Shown here piece by piece: positions 10,578-18,852 of a stretch of 55,674 bases of DNA. This stretch comes from Morganella morganii (GTDB lineage Bacteria > Pseudomonadota > Gammaproteobacteria > Enterobacterales > Enterobacteriaceae), in assembly GCF_003996855.1 (NCBI RefSeq), contig NZ_NRQY01000001.1, positions 1,200,274 to 1,255,947 on the forward strand. Reading direction: 5' to 3'. Numbering within the stretch: position 1 is the stretch's first letter; every line of letters starts with the position of its first letter. Both the position numbers and the translations under genes were made by a program. The notes beneath the pieces are model-generated. The model worked only from the letters and a program-made list of their open reading frames with translations, was not told the origin of the DNA and ran no database searches.

Positions 10578-10605
10578 AGCACCCGCTGCGCGGGTGCTTT
10601 TTTTA
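10578..10605 (+). terminator. pykF intrinsic terminator
   Basis: The stem AGCACCCGC / GCGGGTGCT with loop TGC (10578-10598) is followed by eight T. Confidence 0.95.
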
Positions 10606-10820
10606 TTCTAAACTGTAAGGGAACATGAAATGAAGCAACCGGCCGCAGAATAATTGTCACTTTCTGAATATGGACTGATACTGCTCTGCTGCATCAGTCT
10701 TCGCATCAGATTATTTGGTTGAGAATTACGCAATTGCCGTTTTATTTTGATTTATTTTGCGGTTTCAGGAAAATTATCTTTGTAAACGCTGAATTTCTAT
10801 TCTCTTTCCCTATTGAAATG

Positions 10821-10828
10821 TGTAATAT
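10821..10828 (+). promoter_or_regulatory. lpp extended -10 region
   Basis: TGTAATAT matches the -10 of E. coli lpp (TGTAATAC) and lies at the same distance before the conserved leader ending CTAGAGGGTATTA. The start would be near 10838, giving a leader of about 36 nt. No consensus -35 is seen. The AT-rich stretch 10606-10800 between the pykF terminator and this promoter shows no gene. Confidence 0.5.
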
Positions 10829-10873
10829 CATTACTGCTACTTGGTGATTAACTTTAATCTAGAGGGTATTAAA

Positions 10874-11110
10874 ATGGGTCGTTCTAAGATTGTATTAGGT
10901 GCTGTAGTTTTAGCTTCTGCATTATTAGCAGGTTGTTCTTCTAACGCTAAATTTGACCAACTGGACAACGACGTTAAGACGCTGAATGCCAAAGTTGATC
11001 AACTGAGCAACGACGTTAACGCAATCCGCGCTGATGTTCAGCAGGCTAAAGACGAAGCAGCACGCGCTAACCAGCGCTTAGACAACCAGGTTCGTTCTTA
11101 CAAAAAATAA
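10874..11110 (+). CDS. lpp: Major outer membrane lipoprotein Lpp (Braun)
   Basis: Abundant outer-membrane lipoprotein whose C-terminal lysine is linked to peptidoglycan. The start at ATG 10874 follows AGAGGGT and gives 78 residues, as in E. coli; an 11-codon upstream extension is not used. The signal peptide ends in the lipobox LLAGC, with acylation at Cys21. The mature part is a heptad-repeat coiled coil ([18 protein letters not shown] and onward) and ends in Lys-Lys. Codon use is strongly biased, as in highly expressed genes. The next gene, ldtE, encodes an enzyme of the same YkuD family that attaches Lpp. Confidence 0.98.
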
Positions 11111-11136
11111 TTTGTAATCACTGCCTGAAGAACAGG

Positions 11137-11170
11137 TGGCGTAGCATACATTATGTTACGCCATTTTTTT
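11137..11170 (+). terminator. lpp intrinsic terminator
   Basis: TGGCGTA (11137-11143) pairs with TACGCCA (11157-11163), with further inner pairing GCAT/ATGT, and seven T follow. Confidence 0.9.
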
Positions 11171-11193
11171 ATGTCTGAGATTTGTACTGTCAT

Positions 11194-11225
11194 AAAAAAA
11201 CCGCCTCACAACGGAAGCGGCTTTT
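11194..11225 (-). terminator. ldtE terminator (minus strand)
   Basis: On the minus strand AGCCGC and GCGGTT flank a 12-nt loop and are followed by a run of T (plus-strand A at 11194-11200). It lies 30-50 bases after the ldtE stop. Confidence 0.7.
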
Positions 11226-11250
11226 GCCTGTCACAGAGCATAACGGGTTA

Positions 11251-12333
11251 TTATTCTGCGTTTTTTTCCTTACTGATAATCGGACCCGGCTGGGTTAACT
11301 GTCCCGGTGCAAAATCGGCCGGTTGCAGGTTCAGAGCTTTCACTTCCGCTTCTTCGTCCATTTCCACCGGTGCAAAATTGGTTTTCTCTGCCGGTACCGC
11401 TTCCTGCTTATACTGCGCATCACGGCTGACATTGACCGGCATACCTGAGCGGCGAACAATCGCCTGCTCAACAATAGCACTGTTGGTGTCCGGAGACTGA
11501 ATAAAGCTGGTCAGTCCTGCGGAACGGGCAATCGGCATAGTCTGCGGGTCGTCATTTTTGTTACGGGACAGCGGCTGATGCACTTCCACATAACGCTGAC
11601 CATCCGGCTCAACGGTATATTTCACCGGCTCATTAACGATCTGAACCCGGGTACCTTTCGGAATGGTTTTGAACAGCGCTTCGATATCATCCGGACGCAG
11701 ACGGATACAGCCGGAGCTGACACGCATACCGATACCAAAATCCGCGTTGGTGCCGTGGATCAGGTATTCACCTCGACCGTGTGCCAGACGCAGTGCAAAC
11801 AGCCCCATCGGGTTTTCCGGACCGGCCGGAATGACCGCCGGCAAGGTGATCCCCTGAGCGGCATAGGCTTTGCGGATATTCGTGGTCGGTGTCCAGGTCG
11901 GATCTTTGATCAACTGGGAAACGGAGGTGGTCATGATGGGTGTATCACGCCCCAGCTGGCCGATACCAATCGGATAGATCCGCACTGTATTGGTGCCCTT
12001 CGGGTAATAGTAGAGACGCAGTTCCGCCAGGTTAATCACAATACCCTGATGCGGAGTATCCGGCAGAATCAGCTGTGACGGGATAATCAGTTCACTGCCG
12101 GGTTTCGGCAGATATGGGTCCGTCCCCGGATTAGCTTCCAGCATCGCCAGCAGGCCGATACCGTATTCTGCTGCAATCGCTTCCAGTGAGCGTCCGTCAT
12201 CCGGCACAACATAGGTGACGTTTTCGCCGATGACCCGACTCTTATCCGCAGGGAGTTGATATTCTGTTGCCCGGGCTGTCAGCGCAGTTACCGCTAACAA
12301 CAGCCCGCCCAGCAACGGGAGAATTCGTTTCAT
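11251..12333 (-). CDS. ldtE: L,D-transpeptidase (YnhG/LdtE family)
   Basis: Periplasmic peptidoglycan L,D-transpeptidase. A signal peptide (MKRILPLLGGLLLAVTALTA) is followed by a LysM-like segment (VTYVVPDDGRSLEAIA to SELIIPSQL, about residues 38-90). The YkuD catalytic domain comes next (about 97-240), with its hallmark HGTN and SSGCIRL carrying the nucleophilic Cys. Length is 360 residues, about 26 more than E. coli YnhG because of a charged, Pro-rich tail. E. coli LdtE makes 3-3 cross-links while LdtA/B/C attach Lpp. The convergent position beside lpp is conserved with E. coli, but which reaction dominates here cannot be read from sequence. Confidence 0.9.
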   Translation of the reverse strand: MKRILPLLGGLLLAVTALTARATEYQLPADKSRVIGENVTYVVPDDGRSLEAIAAEYGIGLLAMLEANPGTDPYLPKPGSELIIPSQLILPDTPHQGIVINLAELRLYYYPKGTNTVRIYPIGIGQLGRDTPIMTTSVSQLIKDPTWTPTTNIRKAYAAQGITLPAVIPAGPENPMGLFALRLAHGRGEYLIHGTNADFGIGMRVSSGCIRLRPDDIEALFKTIPKGTRVQIVNEPVKYTVEPDGQRYVEVHQPLSRNKNDDPQTMPIARSAGLTSFIQSPDTNSAIVEQAIVRRSGMPVNVSRDAQYKQEAVPAEKTNFAPVEMDEEAEVKALNLQPADFAPGQLTQPGPIISKEKNAE

Positions 12334-12355
12334 TCCAGATCCTCAGCTGATGGTA

Positions 12356-12386
12356 CAAAAAAATACGTGGCCGCTTACCGGCCACG
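12356..12386 (-). terminator. suf operon terminator (minus strand)
   Basis: CGTGGCCG (12366-12373) and CGGCCACG (12379-12386) form an 8-bp stem. On the minus strand it is followed by TATTTTTTT. It lies after sufE and before the ldtE start, separating the two units. Confidence 0.9.
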
Positions 12387-12431
12387 CCAGGTAATATATT
12401 ATTAGCAGAGTAAGTAAAAGGGAACGATGTT

Positions 12432-12851
12432 TTATCTCATTTGCTGCGTGTTTTGTATGATTGTTCTAACCATGGCGTTCAGTCCCTGAGTACGGGACGG
12501 GGTCAGATGAACAGAAAGCGCCAGTTCCGAGAATATCTGCGCGATATTCAGCTCACGGATTTCCGCCGGAAATTTCCCCTGGTACAGTGCGATAACCAGC
12601 GCCACCAGACCTTTGACAATCGCGGCGTCACTGTCACCGGCAAACCAGACCCGCCCTTCCTCATCCTGCTGCATGATGATCCAGACCTGACTCTGACAGC
12701 CTGATATTTTATGCTGCGGCTGCCGTTGTTCTTCTGTCAGTGCCGGTAATTTTTCTCCCAGCTCAATCAGATACAGATAACGCTCCTCCCAGTCATGACA
12801 ACGGGAGAAATTGCGCAGTAATTTTGCCTGATCCGGCAGCGTAATTTTCAT
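12432..12851 (-). CDS. sufE: Cysteine desulfuration protein SufE
   Basis: Sulfur acceptor that takes persulfide sulfur from SufS and passes it to the SufBCD scaffold. The start is ATG 12851 (MKITLPDQAKLLRNF), with AAGGA six bases upstream; an adjacent TTG could add one codon. Length is 139 residues, normal for SufE. The acceptor Cys lies in KISGCQSQVW (about residue 51), and the conserved GDSDAAIVKGLVAL and HLTPSRTQGL motifs are present. It is the last gene of the operon, 8 bases after sufS, and is followed by the operon terminator. Confidence 0.97.
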   Translation of the reverse strand: MKITLPDQAKLLRNFSRCHDWEERYLYLIELGEKLPALTEEQRQPQHKISGCQSQVWIIMQQDEEGRVWFAGDSDAAIVKGLVALVIALYQGKFPAEIRELNIAQIFSELALSVHLTPSRTQGLNAMVRTIIQNTQQMR

Positions 12852-12859
12852 CAAAATCC

Positions 12860-14098
12860 TTAACCCAGCAGTTTTGCGGTACGTTTCAGTGCGTCCGTCA
12901 GTATATCAATGTCTGCTTCCGTGGTGTAGAGCGCCAGTGAGGCACGGCACATAGCACTGACACCATAATGTGCCAGCAGCGGCTGCGCGCAGTGATGTCC
13001 TGTGCGGACAGCCACACCATAGCGATCCAGAAACGCGCCGGTATCAAAGGCGTGATGCTTACCGAGATTAAAGGCGATCACGCCTTCACGCTGTGCATTG
13101 CCGTACAGAATAATACCGGGAACCTCTGCCAGACGGGTCAGTGCATACTGCATGAGTGTATGCTCATACGCGGCTATCTCCGCCATACCGATGTTCTTCA
13201 GATAATCCAGCGCAGCTCCCAGGCCGATAATGCCCTGGATATTGGGTGTTCCTGCCTCAAAACGCCACGGTACATCCGCATAGGTAATACCGTTTGTCAG
13301 GCTGACATCGGCAATCATCGCACCGCCGCCTTCGCGGGGCGGCATGTTACCCAGCAGGGATTTACGTCCCCACAAAATACCGATGCCGGTCGGCCCGTAC
13401 AGTTTATGGCCGGAGAACGCATAGAAATCACAATCCAGTGCCTGCACATCCACCGGCTGATGCATCGCCCCCTGGGCGCCATCCACCAGCACCGCCAGCT
13501 CACCACCGGCGGCACGGCTCAGTTCCCGCGCCTGTGCAATTATCGCTTTCACCGGATTCACCGTACCAAGGACATTAGAGAGATGTGTAAAACTCAGCAG
13601 CCGGGTGCGGTTGTCGATCAGTTCCGGCAGTTTGCTCAGGATCAGAGTGCCGTCATCTGCCATCGGCAGCACACGGATTTCAATCCCCGCACTCTCTGCC
13701 AACATATACCAGGGCACAATATTGGCGTGATGTTCCATCTCCGTAATAATGATATTGTCACCATCATTACAGAACGCACGACCAAAGCTGTCCGCCACCA
13801 GATTGATAGCCTCTGTGGTGCCTTTGACAAAGATAATTTCGTCCGTCTGCGGCGCGTTGATAAACGCCGCCGCTTTCTGACGCACCGCTTCCGTGGCGGC
13901 CGTTGCCTCTGCACTTAAGGTGTGAATGCCGCGGTGAACCGCGGCATAATGGTGAGCGGTAAAATCACTCACCGCATCAATCACCTGTTGTGGCTTCTGG
14001 GCACTGGCAGCGCTGTCAAGATAGACCAGCGGTTTGCCGTTCACCTCCCCGGCCAGCACCGGGAAGTCGGCCCGTAATTGTTGCACAGGATAACTCAT
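12860..14098 (-). CDS. sufS: Cysteine desulfurase SufS
   Basis: Pyridoxal-phosphate enzyme that removes sulfur from cysteine to give alanine and an enzyme persulfide for Fe-S assembly under oxidative stress or iron limitation. The 412 residues are close to E. coli SufS (406). The PLP lysine is in [14 protein letters not shown] (about 226), the catalytic Cys is in [11 protein letters not shown] (about 365), and the cofactor-binding [12 protein letters not shown] is present. The start codon overlaps the sufD stop (ATGA), implying translational coupling. Confidence 0.98.
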   Translation of the reverse strand: MSYPVQQLRADFPVLAGEVNGKPLVYLDSAASAQKPQQVIDAVSDFTAHHYAAVHRGIHTLSAEATAATEAVRQKAAAFINAPQTDEIIFVKGTTEAINLVADSFGRAFCNDGDNIIITEMEHHANIVPWYMLAESAGIEIRVLPMADDGTLILSKLPELIDNRTRLLSFTHLSNVLGTVNPVKAIIAQARELSRAAGGELAVLVDGAQGAMHQPVDVQALDCDFYAFSGHKLYGPTGIGILWGRKSLLGNMPPREGGGAMIADVSLTNGITYADVPWRFEAGTPNIQGIIGLGAALDYLKNIGMAEIAAYEHTLMQYALTRLAEVPGIILYGNAQREGVIAFNLGKHHAFDTGAFLDRYGVAVRTGHHCAQPLLAHYGVSAMCRASLALYTTEADIDILTDALKRTAKLLG

Positions 14099-15402
14099 GG
14101 CTGTTTATCCCCCTGGTCCAGCGACTGACGGATACGCGCCATCACCACATCATTGAGAGACTCATCACCGACCGCATCCGTCAGTTCTGCCGCAAACGCG
14201 AGAATGATCATCTGCTTCGCAGCTTTTTCGGCGATCCCGCGGGTGCGCAGATAAAACAGCTGCTCCTCATCAATACGACCGACCGTCGCACCGTGGCTGC
14301 ATTTCACATCATCCGCATAGATTTCCAGCTGCGGTTTGGTATCGATTTCTGCTTTCCGGCCCAGCAACAGGTTATTGTTGGTCATCTGACCATCTGTTTT
14401 CAGTGCATGCGGCGCCACTTTAATCATGCCGTTAAACACCGCCCGGCTGTTATCCATCACAATCGTTTTATGGCGCTGACGGCTTTCACAATACCCTTTG
14501 TTATGCTCCAGATACGTACGGGTATCAGCGATTTCGCCATGTTTCGGCAACACCAGACTGTTCATGGCCAGCACAATACCTTCGCCGTTAAGCTGTGTGC
14601 TGGTGTGATGCCGTGTCAGTTTGCCGCCAAGCAGGAAACTGGTGCTTTCCACACGGGCATGTGCGGCGATCACCAAATCATTATGGGCGAAATGGTACGC
14701 CCGCGGGTTTTCAAACCCCAGTTTCAGATGACGGAAATCACTGTTTTCACCAATAGCGGCGGTCATCCGCGCGCCGGTGAAATGCGCTGATTGCTCATCC
14801 GGGCTGATAAAATGCTCAATCACAGACACTGACGCATTCGCACCGATATCCAGGTGATAACGGCTGTGATTCATATTCAGCGCATCATTATGTGCCGTTG
14901 AGATATTGACTATATACAGCGGTTTTTCCGCCTGCGCACCCGCTTTTACGCGGATCATCAGCGGTGACTGCGCCAGACTTTCGGTCAGATGCAGGAAAAT
15001 CTCTCCGTTAACCGGCTCAGGAAATTCACTGCGATTATCCGCCGCCGTCAATTCAAACACGCCCGAATCCGTGTCACTCCACTGCGGCGCAAAAAAGCCG
15101 TCCACCAGCACGATACGATATGCATTCAGTGAGATCAGTACCGCGTCCGGTAATGCATTCAGTGTGCCGGTCTGCTGCTGATAATCAGCCGCCAGAAGTG
15201 CATCCAGAGAGGTATAGTGCCAATCCTCCTGATGAAATGCCGGGAATCCGGTTTTTTGAGCCTGCTGCCAGTGCTGTGCGGCGTGTACGGAGAGCGGATG
15301 CTGCGCGATAAGCTGTTCGATCCGCCCCATCGCGGCCAGATTGCGCTCACTGACCTCACGGCGTTTCAGCGCACGCTCACTGTTGGTCAATAAGCCAGCC
15401 AT
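14095..15402 (-). CDS. sufD: Fe-S cluster assembly protein SufD
   Basis: Scaffold partner of SufB and SufC in the SufBC2D complex. The start is put at ATG 15402 ([12 protein letters not shown]), inside the 3' end of sufC, because GGAGGAGCAGGGAT lies directly upstream and E. coli SufD begins MAGLPN. This gives 435 residues and a 26-nt overlap with sufC. A longer frame adds 26 codons with no homology. The C-terminal beta-helix is well conserved ([20 protein letters not shown], then [15 protein letters not shown]), including the His used for cluster assembly. Confidence 0.95.
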   Translation of the reverse strand: MAGLLTNSERALKRREVSERNLAAMGRIEQLIAQHPLSVHAAQHWQQAQKTGFPAFHQEDWHYTSLDALLAADYQQQTGTLNALPDAVLISLNAYRIVLVDGFFAPQWSDTDSGVFELTAADNRSEFPEPVNGEIFLHLTESLAQSPLMIRVKAGAQAEKPLYIVNISTAHNDALNMNHSRYHLDIGANASVSVIEHFISPDEQSAHFTGARMTAAIGENSDFRHLKLGFENPRAYHFAHNDLVIAAHARVESTSFLLGGKLTRHHTSTQLNGEGIVLAMNSLVLPKHGEIADTRTYLEHNKGYCESRQRHKTIVMDNSRAVFNGMIKVAPHALKTDGQMTNNNLLLGRKAEIDTKPQLEIYADDVKCSHGATVGRIDEEQLFYLRTRGIAEKAAKQMIILAFAAELTDAVGDESLNDVVMARIRQSLDQGDKQP

Positions 15403-16123
15403 ATCCCTGCTCCTCCAGTTTTTTCGCCAGTGAGAAATCACCGGATTTAATAATTTTGCCCTGATACAGCACGTGAACAAAATCCGGCTTTACATAATCC
15501 AGGATGCGCTGATAGTGGGTGACAATAATAAAAGCACGATCCGGACTGAGCAGCTGATTCACGCCGTTTGCCACGGTTTTCAGGGCGTCGATATCCAGCC
15601 CGGAATCCGTTTCATCCAGAATGCAGAGTGACGGCTCAAGAGCGGCCATTTGCAGGATATCGTTACGTTTTTTCTCACCACCGGAAAACCCGACGTTCAC
15701 GGCACGCGTCAGCAGATCCTGCGGCATATTCAGCAGTTCAATTTTATCTTCGATAAAATCGGCGAAATCAAAGCGATCCAGCGCCTCTTCACCGCGGTAT
15801 TCGCGCACTGCATTCACTGCGGTTTGCAGGAAAAACTGGTTACTCACACCCGGAATTTCCACCGGATACTGAAAAGCAAGGAAAATCCCTTCACCGGCAC
15901 GGTCTTCCGGTGCCAGTTCCAACAGGTCTTTACCTTTAAATGTGACTGATCCGCTGTCAATTTTATACTCCTCCCGGCCGGCCAGTGTGGCAGACAGGGT
16001 GCTTTTACCGGAACCGTTCGGCCCCATAATGGCGTGGATTTCCCCCGGTTTCACATCCAGTGATAACCCTTTGAGGATTTCGTTACCTTCCACGCTGACA
16101 TGCAAATCTTTTACGCTTAACAT
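15377..16123 (-). CDS. sufC: Fe-S assembly ATPase SufC
   Basis: ABC-type ATPase that drives conformational change in SufBC2D. Length is 248 residues, standard. Walker A is GPNGSGKST (about 35-43), the Q-loop region is FLAFQYPVEIPG, the ABC signature is FSGGEKKRN and Walker B is LCILDETDSGLD. A His switch (IIVTHYQRIL) is present. The gene starts about 50 bases after sufB, and its 3' end contains the sufD start. Confidence 0.98.
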   Translation of the reverse strand: MLSVKDLHVSVEGNEILKGLSLDVKPGEIHAIMGPNGSGKSTLSATLAGREEYKIDSGSVTFKGKDLLELAPEDRAGEGIFLAFQYPVEIPGVSNQFFLQTAVNAVREYRGEEALDRFDFADFIEDKIELLNMPQDLLTRAVNVGFSGGEKKRNDILQMAALEPSLCILDETDSGLDIDALKTVANGVNQLLSPDRAFIIVTHYQRILDYVKPDFVHVLYQGKIIKSGDFSLAKKLEEQGYGWLIDQQ

Positions 16124-16174
16124 AATGTACTACTCCGTCCCGCCGGTTATCCCGCAGGCGCTGATTCTGATGTA

Positions 16175-17659
16175 TTAACCCACACTGTGTTCCAGGCTTA
16201 TCGCCAGCAGTTTTTGCGCTTCAACGGCAAATTCCAGCGGCAATTCAGAGAACACATCTTTACAAAAACCATTAACAATCATTGAGATGGCGTCATCTTC
16301 GCTGATCCCGCGCTGTAAGCAGTAAAATAGCTGATCTTCACCGATACGTGAGGTGGTTGCCTCATGCTCCAGTTGCGCACTGTTATTCATCACTTCCACA
16401 TACGGGAAGGTGTGTGCGCCGCATTCGGTGCCGATAAGCATCGAGTCACACTGGGTAAAGTTACGGGCATTTTCCGCCCCCGGCAGTACCTTCACCAGTC
16501 CGCGGTAGCTGTTCTGGCTTTTTCCGGCGGAAATCCCTTTCGAGATAATGGTGGATTTGGTATTGCGGCCAATGTGGATCATCTTGGTGCCGGTGTCTGC
16601 CTGCTGTGTGCCGTTGGTCAGGGCAACAGAGAAAAATTCGCCGACCGAATTATCCCCTTTGAGGATCACACTCGGGTATTTCCATGTGATGGCCGAGCCG
16701 GTTTCAGACTGTGTCCACGACATTTTGGAATTTTCACCCTCACACAATGCCCGCTTAGTGACGAAGTTGAGTATCCCGCCTTCGGTATCACCACCGGAGA
16801 ACCAGTTCTGAACGGTGGAATATTTTACTTCCGCATCTTTATGGATAATCACTTCCACAACGGCTGCATGCAGCTGGTAGGTGTCACGCACCGGTGCGGA
16901 GCAGCCCTCGATATAGCTGACGTAGCTGCCTTCATCCGCGATCAGAATCGTGCGCTCAAACTGGCCTGTTTTGGCGGCGTTAATGCGGAAATAGGTGGAT
17001 AATTCCATCGGGCACCGCACCCCTTTCGGGATATAAACAAAGGTACCGTCAGAGGCCACCGCCGAGTTAAGTGCAGCAAAAAAGTTATCGTGATTGGAAA
17101 CCACCGTACCGAGGTATTTCTGCACCAGTTCCGGATAGTCATGAATCGCTTCCCCGAATGAGCAGAAAATCACGCCGTGTTTCTTCAGTTCATCACGGTA
17201 AGTGGTTGAGACGGACACGGAGTCAAAAATCGCATCCACCGCCACTGCCTGCCCTTCACGAACCGGCACGCCGAGTTTTTCAAAGGCTTCTTCCACTTCG
17301 CTGGTCAGAAAACTGCCCGCCGGGCTTTGTGTTGCTCCCGGCTGTGAGCCGCAGGTATCATCACACGCACCGCATGACGGCGCGGAATAATAGCTGTAAT
17401 CCTGATAATCCAGCTGCGGATACTTTGCTTTCAGCCAGTGTGGTTCTTCCATCCCCAGCCAGTGCTGAAAAGCCTCCAGCCGGAAATTGAGCATCCACTC
17501 CGGTTCATTTCGTTTGGCGGAAATGGCGCGGATCACATTTTCATTGATCCCTTTCGCCAGTTCATCCGTAGCGACGTTAGTGAAGAAGCCCTCTTTATAG
17601 CGCCCGTCATTCAGCCAGGTCTGAACGTCTTCACCAATCTCTGCATTGCTCTGAGACAT
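16175..17659 (-). CDS. sufB: Fe-S cluster assembly scaffold SufB
   Basis: Scaffold protein on which the Fe-S cluster is built, in complex with SufC and SufD. The 494 residues match E. coli (495). The C-terminal beta-helix carries the conserved Cys and Glu in [20 protein letters not shown] (Cys near 405), and [15 protein letters not shown] is present. The start codon lies 15 bases after the sufA stop. A run of cysteines, [11 protein letters not shown], near residue 96 is also typical of enterobacterial SufB. Confidence 0.98.
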   Translation of the reverse strand: MSQSNAEIGEDVQTWLNDGRYKEGFFTNVATDELAKGINENVIRAISAKRNEPEWMLNFRLEAFQHWLGMEEPHWLKAKYPQLDYQDYSYYSAPSCGACDDTCGSQPGATQSPAGSFLTSEVEEAFEKLGVPVREGQAVAVDAIFDSVSVSTTYRDELKKHGVIFCSFGEAIHDYPELVQKYLGTVVSNHDNFFAALNSAVASDGTFVYIPKGVRCPMELSTYFRINAAKTGQFERTILIADEGSYVSYIEGCSAPVRDTYQLHAAVVEVIIHKDAEVKYSTVQNWFSGGDTEGGILNFVTKRALCEGENSKMSWTQSETGSAITWKYPSVILKGDNSVGEFFSVALTNGTQQADTGTKMIHIGRNTKSTIISKGISAGKSQNSYRGLVKVLPGAENARNFTQCDSMLIGTECGAHTFPYVEVMNNSAQLEHEATTSRIGEDQLFYCLQRGISEDDAISMIVNGFCKDVFSELPLEFAVEAQKLLAISLEHSVG

Positions 17660-17674
17660 AATATGGCTTCGCTC

Positions 17675-18055
17675 TTAAACTCCGAAGCTTTCACCACACC
17701 CGCAGGCATGCTGAGCTTTCGGATTATTAAATTTAAATATCTGATTCAGCCCTTCGCGGACAAAATCCACTTCGGTGCCGTCAATAAACGGCATGGCTTT
17801 GCGCGGAACATACAGCCGGGCGCCGTCGCGCTCAAACAACATGTCGTCTGCATCCGCCTGATTAATCATTTCAAAAACATAACCAAACCCGGCACAACCG
17901 GATTGTTTGACACTCAGGCAAAGCCCGATACTGTCCGGGGTGTTATTCATCAGTGTCACAATCTGCTTTGCAGCGGCCGCTGTCAGCGTGATACCTGTCC
18001 AGTCGTTATCATTCAGTGAAAAGGTTTCCACCGGGTTGGTGCTGTGTGTTGTCAT
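17675..18055 (-). CDS. sufA: Fe-S carrier protein SufA
   Basis: A-type carrier that transfers clusters from SufBCD to target apoproteins. ATG 18055 (MTTHSTNP) is chosen over an upstream in-frame ATG because TGAGGT stands at proper spacing, giving 126 residues. The three conserved cysteines are visible: one in KQSGCAGFGYVFE and two in the C-terminal ACGCGESFGV. It is the first gene of sufABCDSE, with the promoter region and Fur/IscR-like sites directly upstream. Confidence 0.96.
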   Translation of the reverse strand: MTTHSTNPVETFSLNDNDWTGITLTAAAAKQIVTLMNNTPDSIGLCLSVKQSGCAGFGYVFEMINQADADDMLFERDGARLYVPRKAMPFIDGTEVDFVREGLNQIFKFNNPKAQHACGCGESFGV

Positions 18056-18099
18056 TATTGACCTCATAAAATTCGACGGGAACTCTCCGTAAACATCAT

Positions 18100-18118
18100 G
18101 TTAATGATAATATTTCTC
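18100..18118 (-). promoter_or_regulatory. Fur box upstream of sufA
   Basis: GTTAATGATAATATTTCTC matches 15 of 19 positions of the Fur consensus (GATAATGATAATCATTATC). It lies about 45-63 bases upstream of the sufA start. Fur repression of suf is established in E. coli; binding here is inferred. Confidence 0.75.
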
Positions 18119-18123
18119 ACTTC

Positions 18124-18146
18124 AACCACTTGCTTTGAAAGGATAT
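18124..18146 (-). promoter_or_regulatory. Candidate IscR type-2 site
   Basis: AACCACTTGCTTTGAAAGGA and the next three bases share the CC..CTT..TTTGAA.GG core of the E. coli type-2 IscR motif, by which apo-IscR activates suf. The match is partial. It abuts the Fur box, as in E. coli. The rest of the intergenic region to 18330 is AT-rich with no gene. Confidence 0.5.
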
Positions 18147-18333
18147 TCCGATTATTGATTAAATAATAGACGCTCATACCAGACAAGCGTTATCATTTTT
18201 GAGCGAAAAATGAATTAATTCTTTGTTTGTAAAAGAGATTATTTATCAATGATAAATATCTTTTACCGTACCAGACAGTACAATATTAATGGCACAAAAG
18301 GATCATTATAAATACGACTTTTACAGAGAGGAA

Positions 18334-18374
18334 CCGGCACACGGTGATTTCGGTCGAAATTCACACAGTGCCGG
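18334..18374. repeat. Nested hairpin after menI
   Basis: CCGGCAC (18334-18340) pairs with GTGCCGG (18368-18374). Inside it GTG plus ATTTC (18344-18351) pairs with GAAAT plus CAC (18356-18364, one bulged T). On the minus strand no T run follows, so it may be a 3'-end stabiliser of the ydiJ-menI message rather than an intrinsic terminator. Confidence 0.6.
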
Positions 18375-18386
18375 CTGAAATGTTAC

Positions 18387-18818
18387 TCAGGTGTTAGTTT
18401 TTGTTCCGCGCAGGATCGCGGTGGTCAGACGGGAGATACAGCACAGCCGTTGCTGCTCATCAAAAATTTCAATTGACCAGACCTGCTGATTGCGTCCGAG
18501 ATGTACCGCCTTGCAATAACCGGTGACCACACCACTGCGTACCGCACGGACATGGTTCGCGTTAATCTCAACACCGACCACGGTTTCATCCCCTTCACTG
18601 CACAGATAACCGGCTACTGAGCCGAGGCTTTCCGCCAGCACCACCGATGCCCCGCCGTGCAGCAGGCCGTGCGGCTGTTTTGTCCGGTCATCGACCGGCA
18701 TCACCGCGATCAGCTGTTCCGGCTCCACCGCTGTAAAGACAATGCCCAGGTGACTGAGCATATTCCCTTCCGAGATGCGATTCAGTTCTGCCGGTGTTGC
18801 AGGTCGTTTCCATATCAT
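18387..18818 (-). CDS. menI: 1,4-dihydroxy-2-naphthoyl-CoA hydrolase
   Basis: Hot-dog fold thioesterase (E. coli YdiI/MenI) that releases 1,4-dihydroxy-2-naphthoate in menaquinone synthesis. The 143 residues include the conserved MPVDDRTKQPHGLLHGGASVV and LAESLGSVAGYL segments, the latter with the catalytic Glu (about 63) opposite the HGG motif. The C-terminus is slightly longer than in E. coli. It follows ydiJ by 34 bases on the same strand, so the two are probably cotranscribed. E. coli has the same pairing next to suf. Confidence 0.95.
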   Translation of the reverse strand: MIWKRPATPAELNRISEGNMLSHLGIVFTAVEPEQLIAVMPVDDRTKQPHGLLHGGASVVLAESLGSVAGYLCSEGDETVVGVEINANHVRAVRSGVVTGYCKAVHLGRNQQVWSIEIFDEQQRLCCISRLTTAILRGTKTNT

Positions 18819-18852
18819 TGATAAGCTCTCCGAGTCGTGTTTTATCCCGCAG

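Noticed and set aside
12968..13918. Long plus-strand open frame of 316 codons
   Set aside because: It lies wholly antisense to sufS, has a low-complexity His/Arg/Gln-rich composition typical of a shadow frame, and has no ribosome binding site or family resemblance.
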